Source of the DNA: Phycicoccus sp. M110.8
GTDB lineage: Bacteria > Actinomycetota > Actinomycetes > Actinomycetales > Dermatophilaceae
Reading direction: 5' to 3'
DNA: 64,000 nt
Assembly: GCF_032464895.1 (NCBI RefSeq)
Contig: NZ_JAWDIC010000001.1
Coordinates: 2,046,001-2,110,000, forward strand
In this document: in pieces, positions 17,279 through 27,597 of the stretch
Numbering within the stretch: position 1 is the first letter of the stretch
Layout of the letters: the number at the start of each line of letters is the position of its first letter
The notes under the pieces: model-generated
Told to the model about the DNA's origin: nothing
What the model saw: the letters and a program-made list of their open reading frames with translations, nothing else
The model's database searches: none
Position numbers and translations under genes: made by a program

Positions 17279-18189
17279 CGTCGGTCCTCCGTCGCGGCGA
17301 GGTAGGCGGTCTCGAGCGCCCCCTGGCTGGGGGTGAACGCGGTGACCCGGACGCCGTCGCGCACGAGGTCGGCCAGCAGCCGGGCGGCGTTCTCCTCGCC
17401 CAGGACGTGCACCTCCGTGAGGCCGCCCCCGACCCGGGTGGCGGGCACGTGGTGGTCGGCGAGCCAGGCCCCGAGCCGCTCGGGGTCCAGCGAGGAGATG
17501 CGGTATGCCGCGGGCGTGGTCGCGGCGACGTGGCCGCCGACCTCCTGCGTCTCCAGGCTGCGGCCGCGGGCGACGATGACCGCCCGGTCCGCCACCTCCT
17601 GCAGCTCGGTGAGGATGTGGCTGGAGACGAGGACGGTGCGGCCCTGAGCCGCGAGCCCGCGCAGGACGTCGCGCAGCTCGATCCGGCTGCGGGGGTCCAG
17701 GCCGGACGCGGGCTCGTCGAGCAGCAGCACCGAGGGGTCGTTGACGAGCGCCCGGGCCAGGCCCAGCCGCTGCTTCTGCCCCCGGGACAGCACCCGCGCC
17801 CGCCGGTCCGCGAGGTCGGACAGGTGCACGGTGGCCAGCAGCTCCTCGGTGCGGGCGCGCGCCACGTCGGGCGCGATCCGGTAGGCCGCGGCCACGGTGT
17901 GCAGGACCTCGCGCACCGTGAGCGCGTCCCAGGTGCCGAAGCCGTCGGGCATCCATCCGATCCGCGCGCGCACCTGCGCCGGCTCGGTCACCGGGTCGAG
18001 CCCGTCGACCCGGATCGTCCCCCGGTCCGGCACGAGCAGCGTCGCCAGCATCAGCAGCAGCGTCGTCTTGCCCGAGCCGTTGGGCCCGATGAGTGCTGTG
18101 ACCTCCCCCGGACGTGCGGTGAGGCTGATGCTGTCGACCGCGAGGACGTCGCCGAACGCGCGACGCACCCCCTCCACCTCGAGAGTCAT
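17275..18189 (-). CDS. ABC transporter ATP-binding protein
   Basis: A 304-residue ATPase with Walker [10 protein letters not shown], signature LSRGQKQRL, Walker [14 protein letters not shown] and switch His in LVSSHIL. The C-terminal 80 residues form the extra domain usual for CcmA-type drug or lipid exporters. It is coupled to the downstream permease gene. The start ATG gives [15 protein letters not shown], a standard beginning. Confidence 0.9.
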   Translation of the reverse strand: MTLEVEGVRRAFGDVLAVDSISLTARPGEVTALIGPNGSGKTTLLLMLATLLVPDRGTIRVDGLDPVTEPAQVRARIGWMPDGFGTWDALTVREVLHTVAAAYRIAPDVARARTEELLATVHLSDLADRRARVLSRGQKQRLGLARALVNDPSVLLLDEPASGLDPRSRIELRDVLRGLAAQGRTVLVSSHILTELQEVADRAVIVARGRSLETQEVGGHVAATTPAAYRISSLDPERLGAWLADHHVPATRVGGGLTEVHVLGEENAARLLADLVRDGVRVTAFTPSQGALETAYLAATEDRR

Positions 18190-18363
18190 GCGCGAAGGCT
18201 AGTGGCGGCGTGCGCTCCAGCCCTGCGCTTTCCTACTCATCCCCGGCTCCCGGCGGCCGGCCCACGCCGGCTCACACCGGCCGGGGCGCCGCTCCCGGCG
18301 ACCCGCGCGGCGGCGCAGGCCGTCCGGCATACGGCACCCGCGTCTCGCCTGCCGAGCCACCGT

Positions 18364-18369
18364 TAGACT
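18364..18369 (+). promoter_or_regulatory. -10 element of ask
   Basis: TAGACT lies 41 nt before the ask GTG. Unlike most genes here, ask would then have a short leader, with GGGGAG at 18399-18404 as a ribosome-binding site. Confidence 0.45.
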
Positions 18370-18410
18370 GTCCGCGCCGCAGCCACCGCACCACACTGGG
18401 GAGTCCCACC

Positions 18411-19678
<1,268 letters not shown>

Positions 19679-19682
<4 letters not shown>

Positions 19683-20770
19683 CCTCCCCCGCCTCCCGGT
19701 CCCCCCGGCCGACGCTCGCCCTCGTGGGCGCCACCGGTGCGGTCGGGCAGGTGACCCGGCAGGTGCTCGCCATGCGGGCCGACATCTGGGGCGAGCTGCG
19801 GGCCGCGGCGGCGGTCGAGGACGCCGGTGCCGTCATCGACGTCATCGGCCGCGACGTCGTCGTGCAGGAGCTGACGCCCGAGTTCTTCGACGGCGTCGAC
19901 ATCGCGCTGGTCGACCTGCCGGCACCCGTCGCGGCTCAGTGGGCACCGGTCGCGGCCGAGCGCGGCGCCGTGGTCATCGACAACAGCTCGGCCCTGCGCG
20001 GCGACCCCGACATCCCGCTCGTCGTGCCCGAGGTCAACCCGGCGCAGGTGCGCCACCGGCCCAAGGGCATCATCGCCAACCCCGGGGCGACCACCCTGAC
20101 CATGGTCGGGGCGCTCAGCGCCCTGCACTCGGAGTGGGAGCTCACCGAGCTGGTCGTGGCCTCCTACCAGGCGGCGTCCGGCGCGGGCCGGGTCGGCATG
20201 GCCCGGCTCTACGACGAGCTCGAGGTCGTAGCCGGCCACCGCGAGCTGGGCCACCAGCCGGGTGACGTCCGCCGCCTCATCGAGCACGAGCTCGGGTCCG
20301 ACTCGCCCTTCCCGGCGCCGCTGGCCCTCAACGTCGTCCCGTGGATCGGGCGCGCGGCTGAGGACGGCTGGACGACCGAGGAGCTCAAGATCCGCAACGA
20401 GACCCGCAAGGTCCTCGGGCTGCCCGACCTGCGGGTCGCCGCCACCTGCGTCCGGGTGCCGGTCGTCACGACGCACTCGGTGGCCGTGCACGCGACGTTC
20501 GCGCGCCGGGTCGACGTCGACCGGGCGCGTCAGGCGCTCGTCGAGGCGCCGGCGGTCGTGGTGCTCGACGACCCGGAGGCGATGGAGTTCCCCACCCCGT
20601 CCGACACCGTGGGGTCGGACCCGCGGTTCGCGGGTCGGCTGCGACAGGCACGGGACTTCCCGCACACCCTCGACTTCTTCATCTGCGGCGACAACCTGCG
20701 CAAGGGTGCCGCCCTCAACATGGTGCAGGTCGCCGAGCTGGTCGCGAAGGACCTGGCCCTGGTGGGCTGA
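19679..20770 (+). CDS. Aspartate-semialdehyde dehydrogenase homologue lacking catalytic Cys
   Basis: A 363-residue protein aligning end to end with Asd: GATGAVGQV at the NADP site, [40 protein letters not shown] and [12 protein letters not shown]. However, the catalytic motif NPNCTT reads NPGATT: Gly136 and Ala137 replace Asn and the nucleophilic Cys. The glycine-rich SAGG phosphate-binding turn is also replaced (VDLPAP), and FTGH reads VTTH. As read, it should not perform the normal reaction. It overlaps ask by GTGA, the usual asd position. A regulatory role or another activity is possible; a true asd would be needed elsewhere. Confidence 0.85.
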
Positions 20771-20774
20771 GCCG

Positions 20775-21266
20775 TCAGCGGCGCACGGACGCCGTGACCC
20801 CGGCGTCGCCCGTGCCCACGGTGAGGGTGCCCTCGGCCGGGAGGTCGACGGCCGCGCAGCCGTCCAGCACGTCGACCTGGCCGGCCGAGTAGAGCAGGCA
20901 CAGGACCCGGCGACCGGTGGTGCGCAGCGCAAACCGGCCCGTGTCGTCGACGGTGACCAGCGTCCCCCCGGCCTGGCTGACGGCCTCGTGCAGCACCCGC
21001 CCGGAGACGTAGCCCAGCTGGTCGTCCGGCGGGGTGTCCAGGCCCGACCGGGAGAGGTAGTCGCGCAGCTGGTCGTCGGTGAGGACCGCCACCCACCCGC
21101 CCGGGACGGCCGCACCGGTGCGGCCCTTCGCGACGCTGACGACCCGACCCTGCAGGCCGTCGGGACCACCGCAGGCGGCAACGGCCGCGGCAGCCGTGAA
21201 CGCCAGGACGGCCGCGAGGCCGGCGCGGGCTGGGGTCACGGGTCGTGGACGGGACCGGGCGGGCAT
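20775..21266 (-). CDS. Putative lipoprotein, unknown function
   Basis: A 163-residue protein with a lipoprotein signal: basic residues, LAAVLAFTAAAAVAAC, then Gly-Gly, with Cys at about residue 31. The mature part has short beta-rich segments (GTLVTVDDTGRFALRT, RVLCLLYSAGQVDVLDGC). The latter resemble carboxypeptidase-regulatory-like beta folds, but I cannot name a family. The ATG at 21266 places the signal correctly; an in-frame start at 21323 would add an unlikely Arg/Pro-rich extension. Confidence 0.65.
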   Translation of the reverse strand: MPARSRPRPVTPARAGLAAVLAFTAAAAVAACGGPDGLQGRVVSVAKGRTGAAVPGGWVAVLTDDQLRDYLSRSGLDTPPDDQLGYVSGRVLHEAVSQAGGTLVTVDDTGRFALRTTGRRVLCLLYSAGQVDVLDGCAAVDLPAEGTLTVGTGDAGVTASVRR

Positions 21267-21315
21267 GGGCCGACAGCATGGCAGCCGTGGTGACCGGGTC
21301 GCGGAAGGCGGGCCC

Positions 21316-21337
21316 TTCGTCACGGGTCGGTGACGAA
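21316..21337. promoter_or_regulatory. Perfect 8-bp inverted repeat in divergent promoter region
   Basis: TTCGTCAC and GTGACGAA flank a 6-bp spacer between the lipoprotein gene and the LytR_C gene. It may be a shared operator. Confidence 0.4.
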
Positions 21338-21357
21338 AAGAAGGCCTAGCGTGTCGC

Positions 21358-21396
21358 TTGACACGGTACTGATGTGACAGGTGTGACGATTGTGAC
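21358..21396 (+). promoter_or_regulatory. Promoter region with three TGTGAC repeats
   Basis: TTGACA (21358-21363) is followed by three TGTGAC copies starting at 21373, 21382 and 21391, exactly 9 bp apart. TGTGA is the half-site of CRP/GlxR-type regulators, but they are direct rather than inverted repeats here. Confidence 0.45.
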
Positions 21397-21448
21397 TCGA
21401 GACGGAGAGACTGGCGGAAGCCCCGCCGCAGCAGAGCCAGGGGGAGAC

Positions 21449-22330
21449 ATGACGGACGAGGACCGCACCGCCTCAGACGACGACCGCACCGCGACGGAGG
21501 TCTGGCGCAAGCACCGGCTGCGCCAGATCCTGCTGTTCGTGACCGTGCCCGGCGTGCTCCTGGGCACCGCGAGCATCACCGCGGCATACTCCGCCGGCCT
21601 CATGACGCCCCCGAAGCCCAAGCCCGCCTGCACCCCCCAGGTCGTGCCGGCGCCCGCCCGCGGGTCGTTCACCGTCAACGTCATGAACGCGACCGGGCGC
21701 TCCGGCGTCGCCGCCGAGGTGGCAGCCGGCTACGGCAAGCGCCAGTTCAAGGTCGGCGGGATCAGCAACGCCCCCGACTCCTGGTACGTCACCCAGCCCG
21801 CCGTCGTGCACTACGGGCCGGCAGGCCTGGACCAGGCACTGCTCGCTGCCCAGCAGATCCCCGGCGCCAAGCTCTTCGAGGACGTCCGCGCCGGCACGTC
21901 GGTCGACGTCGTCGTCGGGCTCGGGTTCAAGGGCCTGGTCCCGCTGCCCCCGCGGCTCAAGCCGATCCCCTCCGAGGTCGCGGTCAACGTCTACAACACG
22001 ACCTACAAGACCGGTCTGGCCAAGGTCGTCGCGACCGAGCTCAAGGGCCGCGGCTTCAAGGTCAAGGACGTCTCGAACGACCCGCTGCGCACGATGCAGC
22101 TCGGCACCGCCGTCATCCGCTACGGCGAGCTCGGCGACCTCAACGCGGCGCTGCTCGCCGAGCACGTGCCCGGCGCCGAGCTCGTCAAGGACACCCGGCC
22201 GGACGCGTCCGTCGACCTCGTCATCGGCAACAAGTACACCGCGCTCGTCCCGGCCGCCGAGGTCCCCCCGCTGCCGCCGCGACCCAGGACCGTGACCCCG
22301 ACGGTGGCCCGCCCCTGCAGCGACGGCTGA
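21449..22330 (+). CDS. Membrane-anchored protein with two LytR_C domains
   Basis: A 293-residue protein. A cytosolic acidic tail of about 20 residues is followed by a membrane helix (QILLFVTVPGVLLGTASITA, near residues 28-47). Two extracytoplasmic LytR C-terminal domains follow, at about 75-160 (FTVNVMNATGRSGVAAEVA) and 175-260 (VAVNVYNTTYKTGLAKVVA). The LytR-CpsA-Psr catalytic domain is absent, so it probably assists in cell-wall polymer attachment or binding rather than ligation. The ATG at 21449 follows GGGGGAG. Confidence 0.82.
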   Translation: MTDEDRTASDDDRTATEVWRKHRLRQILLFVTVPGVLLGTASITAAYSAGLMTPPKPKPACTPQVVPAPARGSFTVNVMNATGRSGVAAEVAAGYGKRQFKVGGISNAPDSWYVTQPAVVHYGPAGLDQALLAAQQIPGAKLFEDVRAGTSVDVVVGLGFKGLVPLPPRLKPIPSEVAVNVYNTTYKTGLAKVVATELKGRGFKVKDVSNDPLRTMQLGTAVIRYGELGDLNAALLAEHVPGAELVKDTRPDASVDLVIGNKYTALVPAAEVPPLPPRPRTVTPTVARPCSDG

Positions 22331-22335
22331 GTCCG

Positions 22336-22367
22336 CCCCCGCCGGACCCGGCTTGGCCGGGCGGGGG
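22336..22367 (+). terminator. Hairpin after LytR_C gene
   Basis: CCCCCGCCGG pairs with CCGGGCGGGGG, with one bulge, six nt after the stop codon. It is GC-rich without a T-run, as usual in this genome. Confidence 0.6.
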
Positions 22368-22391
22368 TGCCCGGGGCACAGTGGTGTCCCG

Positions 22392-23315
22392 ATGCAGTCC
22401 CGACGCCGGTATGCCGTAGCCCCCGCCTGCCTCGCCGTGGCCCTCGTGGCCGGGTGCGGCGGGTCTCCCGACCGCTCCGCCGCCGCTGCGACGCCGTCGG
22501 TGGCTGCCACGTCCTCGGCGGCGACGAGCACCTCCTCGACCACCCCGCCGAGGACGTCCACCACCCGGGCGGCCACCACGACGACGCGGACGTCGACCCC
22601 GCCACGCCCGTCCACGACCAGCCGGGCGCCGGCTGCCTCCGCGGGGGCCCTGCTGCCCGTGCCGCGGGCCGGCGCCGAGCCGTCCGTCCGGTTCCCGCGC
22701 AACGAGCCGGCGGTCGGCGCCGGCGCGAACGCGACCGTCGGCCCGGTCCCTGACTCCGTGTGGGCCCGGATGGTGGGGTACTCGTGGACGCCCGGGTGCC
22801 CCGTCGGGCGCTCGCAGCTGCGCTACGTGCGGGTCAACTTCTGGGGTTTCGACGGCAAGCGGTCACGTGGCGCCGTGGTCGTCAACGCGAGCATCGCGGA
22901 CGCCGCGGCGGCCGGCTTCACCCGGCTCTACGACCTGCGGTTCCGGATCCGGCAGATGCGGCCCATGGACTCGAGCTGGGGCCGGAACCCCAAGGGGCCG
23001 GGGGCCGACGACTACGCGGCCATGCGGGCCGACAACACCTCCGCCTTCAACTGCCGCTACGTCGGCGGCGAGGAGGCGTCCAAGGTGTACAGCAAGCACG
23101 CCTACGGCACGGCGATCGACGTCAACGACTTCGAGAACCCCTATGTCGACAGCGACGGCACGGTCTACCCCGGGCCGTACTGGCTGCACCGCCGCGACCC
23201 CGCGCCGGGAGTCTTCTCCTCCAGTGGCAGCGCCGCCGTGCGCGCGTTCACGAGCCAGGGCCTGCGCTGGGGCGGCCTGTGGTCCCAGCCCGACTACCAG
23301 CACTTCGACCGGTGA
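22392..23315 (+). CDS. Lipoprotein M15-type peptidase (D-Ala-D-Ala carboxypeptidase-like)
   Basis: A 307-residue protein with a lipobox (ALVAGC, Cys about residue 22), an 80-residue Thr/Ser/Pro-rich spacer and a C-terminal zinc peptidase domain. The zinc ligands of family M15 are visible: His236 and Asp243 in SKHAYGTAIDVND, and His304 in YQHFDR at the very end. It should cut peptide stems of peptidoglycan from the outer face of the membrane. The next gene overlaps it by GTGA and encodes another anchored wall enzyme. Confidence 0.85.
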   Translation: MQSRRRYAVAPACLAVALVAGCGGSPDRSAAAATPSVAATSSAATSTSSTTPPRTSTTRAATTTTRTSTPPRPSTTSRAPAASAGALLPVPRAGAEPSVRFPRNEPAVGAGANATVGPVPDSVWARMVGYSWTPGCPVGRSQLRYVRVNFWGFDGKRSRGAVVVNASIADAAAAGFTRLYDLRFRIRQMRPMDSSWGRNPKGPGADDYAAMRADNTSAFNCRYVGGEEASKVYSKHAYGTAIDVNDFENPYVDSDGTVYPGPYWLHRRDPAPGVFSSSGSAAVRAFTSQGLRWGGLWSQPDYQHFDR

Positions 23316-24175
23316 GCCGCCGTCCCCGGCCGTCCCGGCCCGCCCAGTCCCGGTTCGCGCTCGTCGCCGTCGGCGCCGCCGCGGCCCTGGTGGTGCTCAC
23401 CGGCTGCGGTGGCGGCGGCCCCTCGGTCTCTCCGACAGCGGCACCCAGCAGCGCCGCCTCGACGACGACACCCCCGACCACGACCTCCACCACGACGGCG
23501 CCGACGACGACCACCACCCGGCCACCGGCCCCGAAGCCGACCCGGAGCACCCCCATGAAGCGCCCGACGCCGACGGCCACCCCCTCGCGCAGGGCCTCCG
23601 CGACGACGTCGTCCCGCCCGCGCTGCAGCGTGCCCTCCGGCGTCACCGCCACCCAGGTCGTGCTGGTCAAGGGGTCCGGCTCGTCGGCGACCGTACGCGC
23701 CTGCCGCCGGGTCTCGGGCACCTACCGGCTCGAGCTGGGTCCGTACTACGGCCACGTGGGGCTGAACGGCGTCACCTGGTCGAAGCGGGAGGGAGACCTG
23801 CGGACGCCGGCCGGCACCTTCCCGCTGCGTGGCGGCTTCGGCGTCTACGGCAACCCGGGCCTCGCGCAGGGCTGGTTCCGCGTCGACGCGAACGACGTGT
23901 GGGTCGACGACCCGGCCTCGAGCCTCTACAACACCCACCAGCGCAAACCCGCGAACGGGCGCTGGTCCTCCGCCGAGCCGCTCCTGCAGGTGCCGGCGTA
24001 CGACTACGCGCAGGTGGTGGGCTACAACGAGTCCCGCACCCCGGGCAGGGGGTCGGCGATCTTCTTCCACGTCGACAAGGGCCGCGGCACCGCCGGCTGC
24101 ATCTCGCTGCCGACGGCGTCCCTGCTGGCGGTGTTCCGCTGGGAACGCCCCGGCGCCGTCATGTCGATCAGCTGA
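23312..24175 (+). CDS. Lipoprotein L,D-transpeptidase-like (YkuD) protein
   Basis: A 287-residue protein. The lipobox LVVLTGC is near residue 33, a Thr-rich spacer runs to about residue 100, and the YkuD domain follows. The active-site motif shows His253 (FFHVDKGRG) and Cys263 (TAGCISLP); Thr replaces the more usual Ser-His before Gly-Cys. YkuD enzymes cross-link peptidoglycan stems between L- and D-centres or attach proteins to them. It is translationally coupled to the M15 peptidase gene, so the two probably act on the same substrate. Confidence 0.83.
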   Translation: MSRRPRPSRPAQSRFALVAVGAAAALVVLTGCGGGGPSVSPTAAPSSAASTTTPPTTTSTTTAPTTTTTRPPAPKPTRSTPMKRPTPTATPSRRASATTSSRPRCSVPSGVTATQVVLVKGSGSSATVRACRRVSGTYRLELGPYYGHVGLNGVTWSKREGDLRTPAGTFPLRGGFGVYGNPGLAQGWFRVDANDVWVDDPASSLYNTHQRKPANGRWSSAEPLLQVPAYDYAQVVGYNESRTPGRGSAIFFHVDKGRGTAGCISLPTASLLAVFRWERPGAVMSIS

Positions 24176-24192
24176 CCGCCGCCGCCCCCGCC

Positions 24193-24254
24193 GGTCGCGA
24201 CGCACCCCGGACGGTGGCGACGCGCGCCGGGCGGTCGCGACGCACCCCGGACGG
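24193..24254. repeat. Three tandem 20-bp intergenic repeats
   Basis: Units begin at 24193, 24213 and 24233 with consensus GGTCGCGACGCACCCCGGAC. Each of the first and third contains the palindrome GTCGCGAC. They lie between the YkuD gene and the phosphofructokinase gene. Confidence 0.8.
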
Positions 24255-24280
24255 CTCTGGTCGTCGGGACGGCGAGTTGG

Positions 24281-24286
24281 CAGAGT
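24281..24286 (+). promoter_or_regulatory. -10 element for leaderless pfp
   Basis: CAGAGT ends 6 nt before the ATG at 24293, matching the spacing of other leaderless starts here. Confidence 0.4.
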
Positions 24287-24292
24287 GAGGGC

Positions 24293-25495
24293 ATGACCGA
24301 CGTGCGCACTGTCGCCATGCTCACCGCGGGCGGCCTCGCCCCCTGCCTGTCGTCCGCCGTGGGCGGCCTCATCGAGCGCTACACCGAGGTGGCGCCGGAC
24401 GTGCGGATCATCGCCTACCGCAACGGGTATGCCGGCCTGCTCACCGGCGACTCGGTCGAGGTCACCGACGAGGTGCGCAGGGCCGCCCACCGGCTGCACG
24501 CGTTCGGCGGCAGCCCGATCGGCAACAGCCGGGTCAAGCTCACCAACGTGCAGGACTGCGTCCGGCGCGGTCTCGTCCAGGAGGGGCAGGACCCGCTCCA
24601 GGTCGCGGCCGAGCAGCTCACGGCCGACGGCGTCGACGTCCTGCACACCATCGGCGGCGACGACACCAACGGCACCGCGGCCGACCTCGCGGCATACCTG
24701 CGCGAGCACGGGCACACCCTCACCGTGGTGGGCCTGCCGAAGACGATCGACAACGACGTCGTCCCGATCCGGCAGTCCCTCGGCGCGTGGACCGCAGCCG
24801 AGCAGGGCGCGCTCTTCGCGCGCAACATCGTCGCCGAGCACTCCTCGAGCCCCCGGATGCTCGTCGTGCACGAGGTCATGGGCCGCAACTGCGGCTGGCT
24901 CACCGCGGCCACCGCGCTGGAGCACCACCGCTGGGTGCAGGGCGCGGAGTTCGCCGGCTGGCTGGAGAACTCGCCCGAGCGCTGGGACGTCCACGGGGTC
25001 TACGTGCCGGAGCGGCCGTTCGACATCGCCGAGGAGGCCAGCCGGCTGCGCGGGCTCATGGACTCCGCCGACGGCGTCAACCTGTTCGTCTCCGAGGGCG
25101 CGGGTGTCGCCGAGATCGTCGCGTCGATGGAGCAGGCGGGGGAGGACGTCCCGCGGGACCCGTTCGGGCACGTGCGGCTCGACGACATCAACCCGGGGCA
25201 GTGGTTCGCCAAGCAGTTCGCCGAGCAGCTCGGCGCCGACAAGGTCCTCGTGCAGAAGAGCGGCTACTTCGCCCGCTCGGCCGCCCCCAACGCCGCCGAC
25301 CTCGAGCTCATCCGCCGGTGCACGACGTATGCCGTGGACGCGGCCCTGCGGGGCGAGTCCGGCGTCGTGGGGCAGGACGAGGAGCGGGGCGACGAGTTGC
25401 GCGCGATCGAGTTCGAGCGGATCAAGGGCGGCAAGGCCTTCGACCCCTCGGTCGACTGGTTCGCCGGCCTGCTGCGGGACATCGGCCAGGCCTAG
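24293..25495 (+). CDS. pfp: Pyrophosphate-dependent 6-phosphofructokinase
   Basis: A 400-residue phosphofructokinase. GGDDT (residues 121-125) has Asp124 where ATP enzymes have Gly, and PKTIDND (149-155) has the Lys typical of PPi users; together these point to pyrophosphate as phosphoryl donor. EVMGRNCGWLT is the sugar-binding motif. The reaction converts fructose 6-phosphate to the 1,6-bisphosphate reversibly. It stands alone. A hairpin follows the gene. Confidence 0.9.
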   Translation: MTDVRTVAMLTAGGLAPCLSSAVGGLIERYTEVAPDVRIIAYRNGYAGLLTGDSVEVTDEVRRAAHRLHAFGGSPIGNSRVKLTNVQDCVRRGLVQEGQDPLQVAAEQLTADGVDVLHTIGGDDTNGTAADLAAYLREHGHTLTVVGLPKTIDNDVVPIRQSLGAWTAAEQGALFARNIVAEHSSSPRMLVVHEVMGRNCGWLTAATALEHHRWVQGAEFAGWLENSPERWDVHGVYVPERPFDIAEEASRLRGLMDSADGVNLFVSEGAGVAEIVASMEQAGEDVPRDPFGHVRLDDINPGQWFAKQFAEQLGADKVLVQKSGYFARSAAPNAADLELIRRCTTYAVDAALRGESGVVGQDEERGDELRAIEFERIKGGKAFDPSVDWFAGLLRDIGQA

Positions 25496-25506
25496 CCGCC
25501 GCGCCG

Positions 25507-25558
25507 CCGGCCCTCGGCACCGCTGGGGCGTCGGTGCGTTGGCGCGCCCGCGGGCCGG
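25507..25558. terminator. Nested hairpin between convergent genes
   Basis: CCGGCCC (25507-25513) pairs with GGGCCGG (25552-25558). Inside it, GCACCG (25517-25522) pairs with CGGTGC (25532-25537). It can serve both the phosphofructokinase and hydrolase genes. Confidence 0.55.
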
Positions 25559-25571
25559 GCGCATTCCGGCG

Positions 25572-26141
25572 CTAGGCGCGGCCCGCCAGTGCCGCCAGGA
25601 CCTCCGAGGTCGTGGTCGTCTCGCCGAGCCGGGGGAAGATCGAGGCGACGGAGTGGTCGTGCGACTCCTGGCTGCGGTCGGTCATCGCGTCGGTGACGAG
25701 CACGACGTTGAAGCCGAGCTCGTGGGCGAACCGTGCCGTCGACTCGACGCCGACGCTCGTGGAGATCCCGGTCAGCACGACCTGGGTGACGCCGCGCTCG
25801 CGCAGGTACTGCTCCAGCGAGGTCCCGGTGAAGGCGCCGAACGTCTGCTTGGTGACCAGGTGGTCCTCCGGCTGCACGCCCAGCTCGTCCACGAGCTCGG
25901 CCCAGTCCGCGGCCGGCTCGGGACGGGCGCCACCGGTCTGCTGCTGGTCCGTGCGCCCCGGGGCGCCGCCGGTGACGTTGACGAGGACCACCGGCTGCCC
26001 GGCGGCCCGGAACGCCTCCGCGAGGGCCGCGCTGCGCTGGACGACCGTGTCGGCGTCGTGGGCGGTGGGCAGCGAGACGATGCCCTTCTGCAGGTCGACG
26101 ACGACCAGGGCGGTGTGCGGGTCGAGGGTCGTGAGCGGCAT
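25572..26141 (-). CDS. Isochorismatase-like hydrolase
   Basis: A 189-residue alpha/beta hydrolase of the isochorismatase superfamily. Asp16 (VVVDLQKG) and Lys98 (VTKQTFGAF) of the catalytic set are present. The third residue, usually Cys in nicotinamidase-like members, is Gly131 (GISTSVGVESTAR). True isochorismatases also lack this Cys, so an ether or similar bond is a more likely target than an amide. It follows the MFS gene by 43 bp with AAGGAG upstream and is probably in the same operon. Confidence 0.8.
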   Translation of the reverse strand: MPLTTLDPHTALVVVDLQKGIVSLPTAHDADTVVQRSAALAEAFRAAGQPVVLVNVTGGAPGRTDQQQTGGARPEPAADWAELVDELGVQPEDHLVTKQTFGAFTGTSLEQYLRERGVTQVVLTGISTSVGVESTARFAHELGFNVVLVTDAMTDRSQESHDHSVASIFPRLGETTTTSEVLAALAGRA

Positions 26142-26184
26142 GGCCGGTGCTCCTTGTCGGTCGGTCGGAGTTCGGTGGGGGTGG

Positions 26185-27597
26185 TCAGGTCCCGGTCCGG
26201 GCGAGCGAGCGGTCCGCGAGGGTCACGACCAGCATGGCAACGGCCACGCCGGAGGCGAAGAGGGCGATGTCGTGCAGTCCGGCGGTGTCGGCGGAGGCGC
26301 CGAGGAACAGGCCGCTCGCGGACGAGGCCACGATGGCGCCGAAGTACATGAAGGTGCGCAGCAGCCCGGCGGACGAGGCGATCCGGTCGGCCTGGGCCTG
26401 GTGGTAGACCGCGTTCTGGTTCGCCAGGCTGAGCAGGCCCTGCGGGACGCCGAGCAGGAGCACGATCCCGACGAGGACCACGACGCTGCTGTGCGCACCC
26501 AGGCGCAGCATGAGGACCGTGGCGAGGACCTGCACCGCCCCGCCCGCGAGCAGCTTGCCGCGGATCTCGGGGTGCCGCCCGGTGGTGGTCGACACGACGA
26601 TGGCGGTGGCGAACATGGGGAGCAGGACCAGGCCCGCGACGGAGGGCTGCAGTCCACGGCCGTCCTCGAGCCACTGGGTGAAGCCGTAGAGGACCACGTA
26701 GCTGACGGTCGCCGACAGCATCATCCGCACGTAGGTCAGTGCCAGGGGCAGGTTGCCGCGCAGGACCCGGAGGTCGACGAAGGGGGCGGCGCTGCGCAGC
26801 TCGACGACGACGAAGCCCGCGCCCAGCACTGCGGCCGCCGCGAGTAGCCACGGCGTCGCCGTCCGCAGCTGCATGAGCCACAGCAGCAGGGTGACGAGCG
26901 CCCCGGCGAACAGGGCGATCCCGGGCAGGTCGAGGGTGCCCGCGAGGGACCGGGACCGTGCCGAGGCCGGACTCGTGGTGCGCGGGAGGCGTAGCCAGCC
27001 CAGGACCAGGCAGGCCAGCGAGAGGGGGATGTTGACGGCGAACGTCGAGCGCCATCCCCACACCCCGATGAGGGCGCCGCCCAGGGGTGGCCCGATGACG
27101 GCGACGGTCTGGTTCGCCACGGCGAGGGTGGTGAGGATGCCGGCCGGTGACGACTGCCCGGTGCGGTCGGCCTCGCGGCGGATCAGGTCCATCGAGCTGG
27201 GGTACCCGGCGCAGGTGCCGAGGCCGAGCACGACGCGGGCGACCACGAGCCAGCCGAGGCTCGGCGCGAGGAGGCCGAGCACCCCGGCGAGGCCGACCAG
27301 TGCCGTGCCGGTGAGGTAGACGGCTCGCGGCCCGACGAGGTCGACGAGCCGTCCGACGACCGGCTGCCCCACGGCCGTGGCGAGGTACAGCGCCGAGATG
27401 AGCCAGACGGTCTGCGCCGGGGCCGCACCGAGGTCGCGGCCGATGGGCACGAGCGACACGGCGATGATCGAGCTGTTGACCGGGTTGAGCACCGACCCCA
27501 GGACCATCGGCGCGACGAGCCGCCGGTCGAAGCGGTCCGCAGCGGGCGCCGGGCGCGTCGCCGCGGTCGCAGGAGAGTCCTTAGGATTACTAAGCAT
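26185..27597 (-). CDS. MFS drug efflux-type transporter (DHA2-like)
   Basis: A 470-residue transporter with about 12-14 hydrophobic helices. It carries LVPIGRDLGAAPAQTVWLIS and GQPVVGRLVDLVGPRAVYL (the loop 2-3 motif of the major facilitator superfamily) and PLGGALIGVWGWRSTFAVNIP, typical of DHA2 multidrug exporters. The ATG at 27597 opens MLSNPKDSP and overlaps a palindrome, the likely operator for the divergent MarR regulator. The paired isochorismatase-like hydrolase suggests resistance to or processing of an aromatic compound. Confidence 0.87.
   Translation of the reverse strand: MLSNPKDSPATAATRPAPAADRFDRRLVAPMVLGSVLNPVNSSIIAVSLVPIGRDLGAAPAQTVWLISALYLATAVGQPVVGRLVDLVGPRAVYLTGTALVGLAGVLGLLAPSLGWLVVARVVLGLGTCAGYPSSMDLIRREADRTGQSSPAGILTTLAVANQTVAVIGPPLGGALIGVWGWRSTFAVNIPLSLACLVLGWLRLPRTTSPASARSRSLAGTLDLPGIALFAGALVTLLLWLMQLRTATPWLLAAAAVLGAGFVVVELRSAAPFVDLRVLRGNLPLALTYVRMMLSATVSYVVLYGFTQWLEDGRGLQPSVAGLVLLPMFATAIVVSTTTGRHPEIRGKLLAGGAVQVLATVLMLRLGAHSSVVVLVGIVLLLGVPQGLLSLANQNAVYHQAQADRIASSAGLLRTFMYFGAIVASSASGLFLGASADTAGLHDIALFASGVAVAMLVVTLADRSLARTGT

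Noticed and set aside
18190-18410. Lysine or other riboswitch before ask
   Set aside because: The gap lacks any conserved riboswitch core I recognise, and the predicted leader from the -10 box is only about 35 nt.
24193-24254. CRISPR array
   Set aside because: The three units are contiguous without spacers and no cas gene is near.
25572-26141. Nicotinamidase (PncA) call
   Set aside because: The catalytic Cys is replaced by Gly131, so only the broader isochorismatase-like label is supported.
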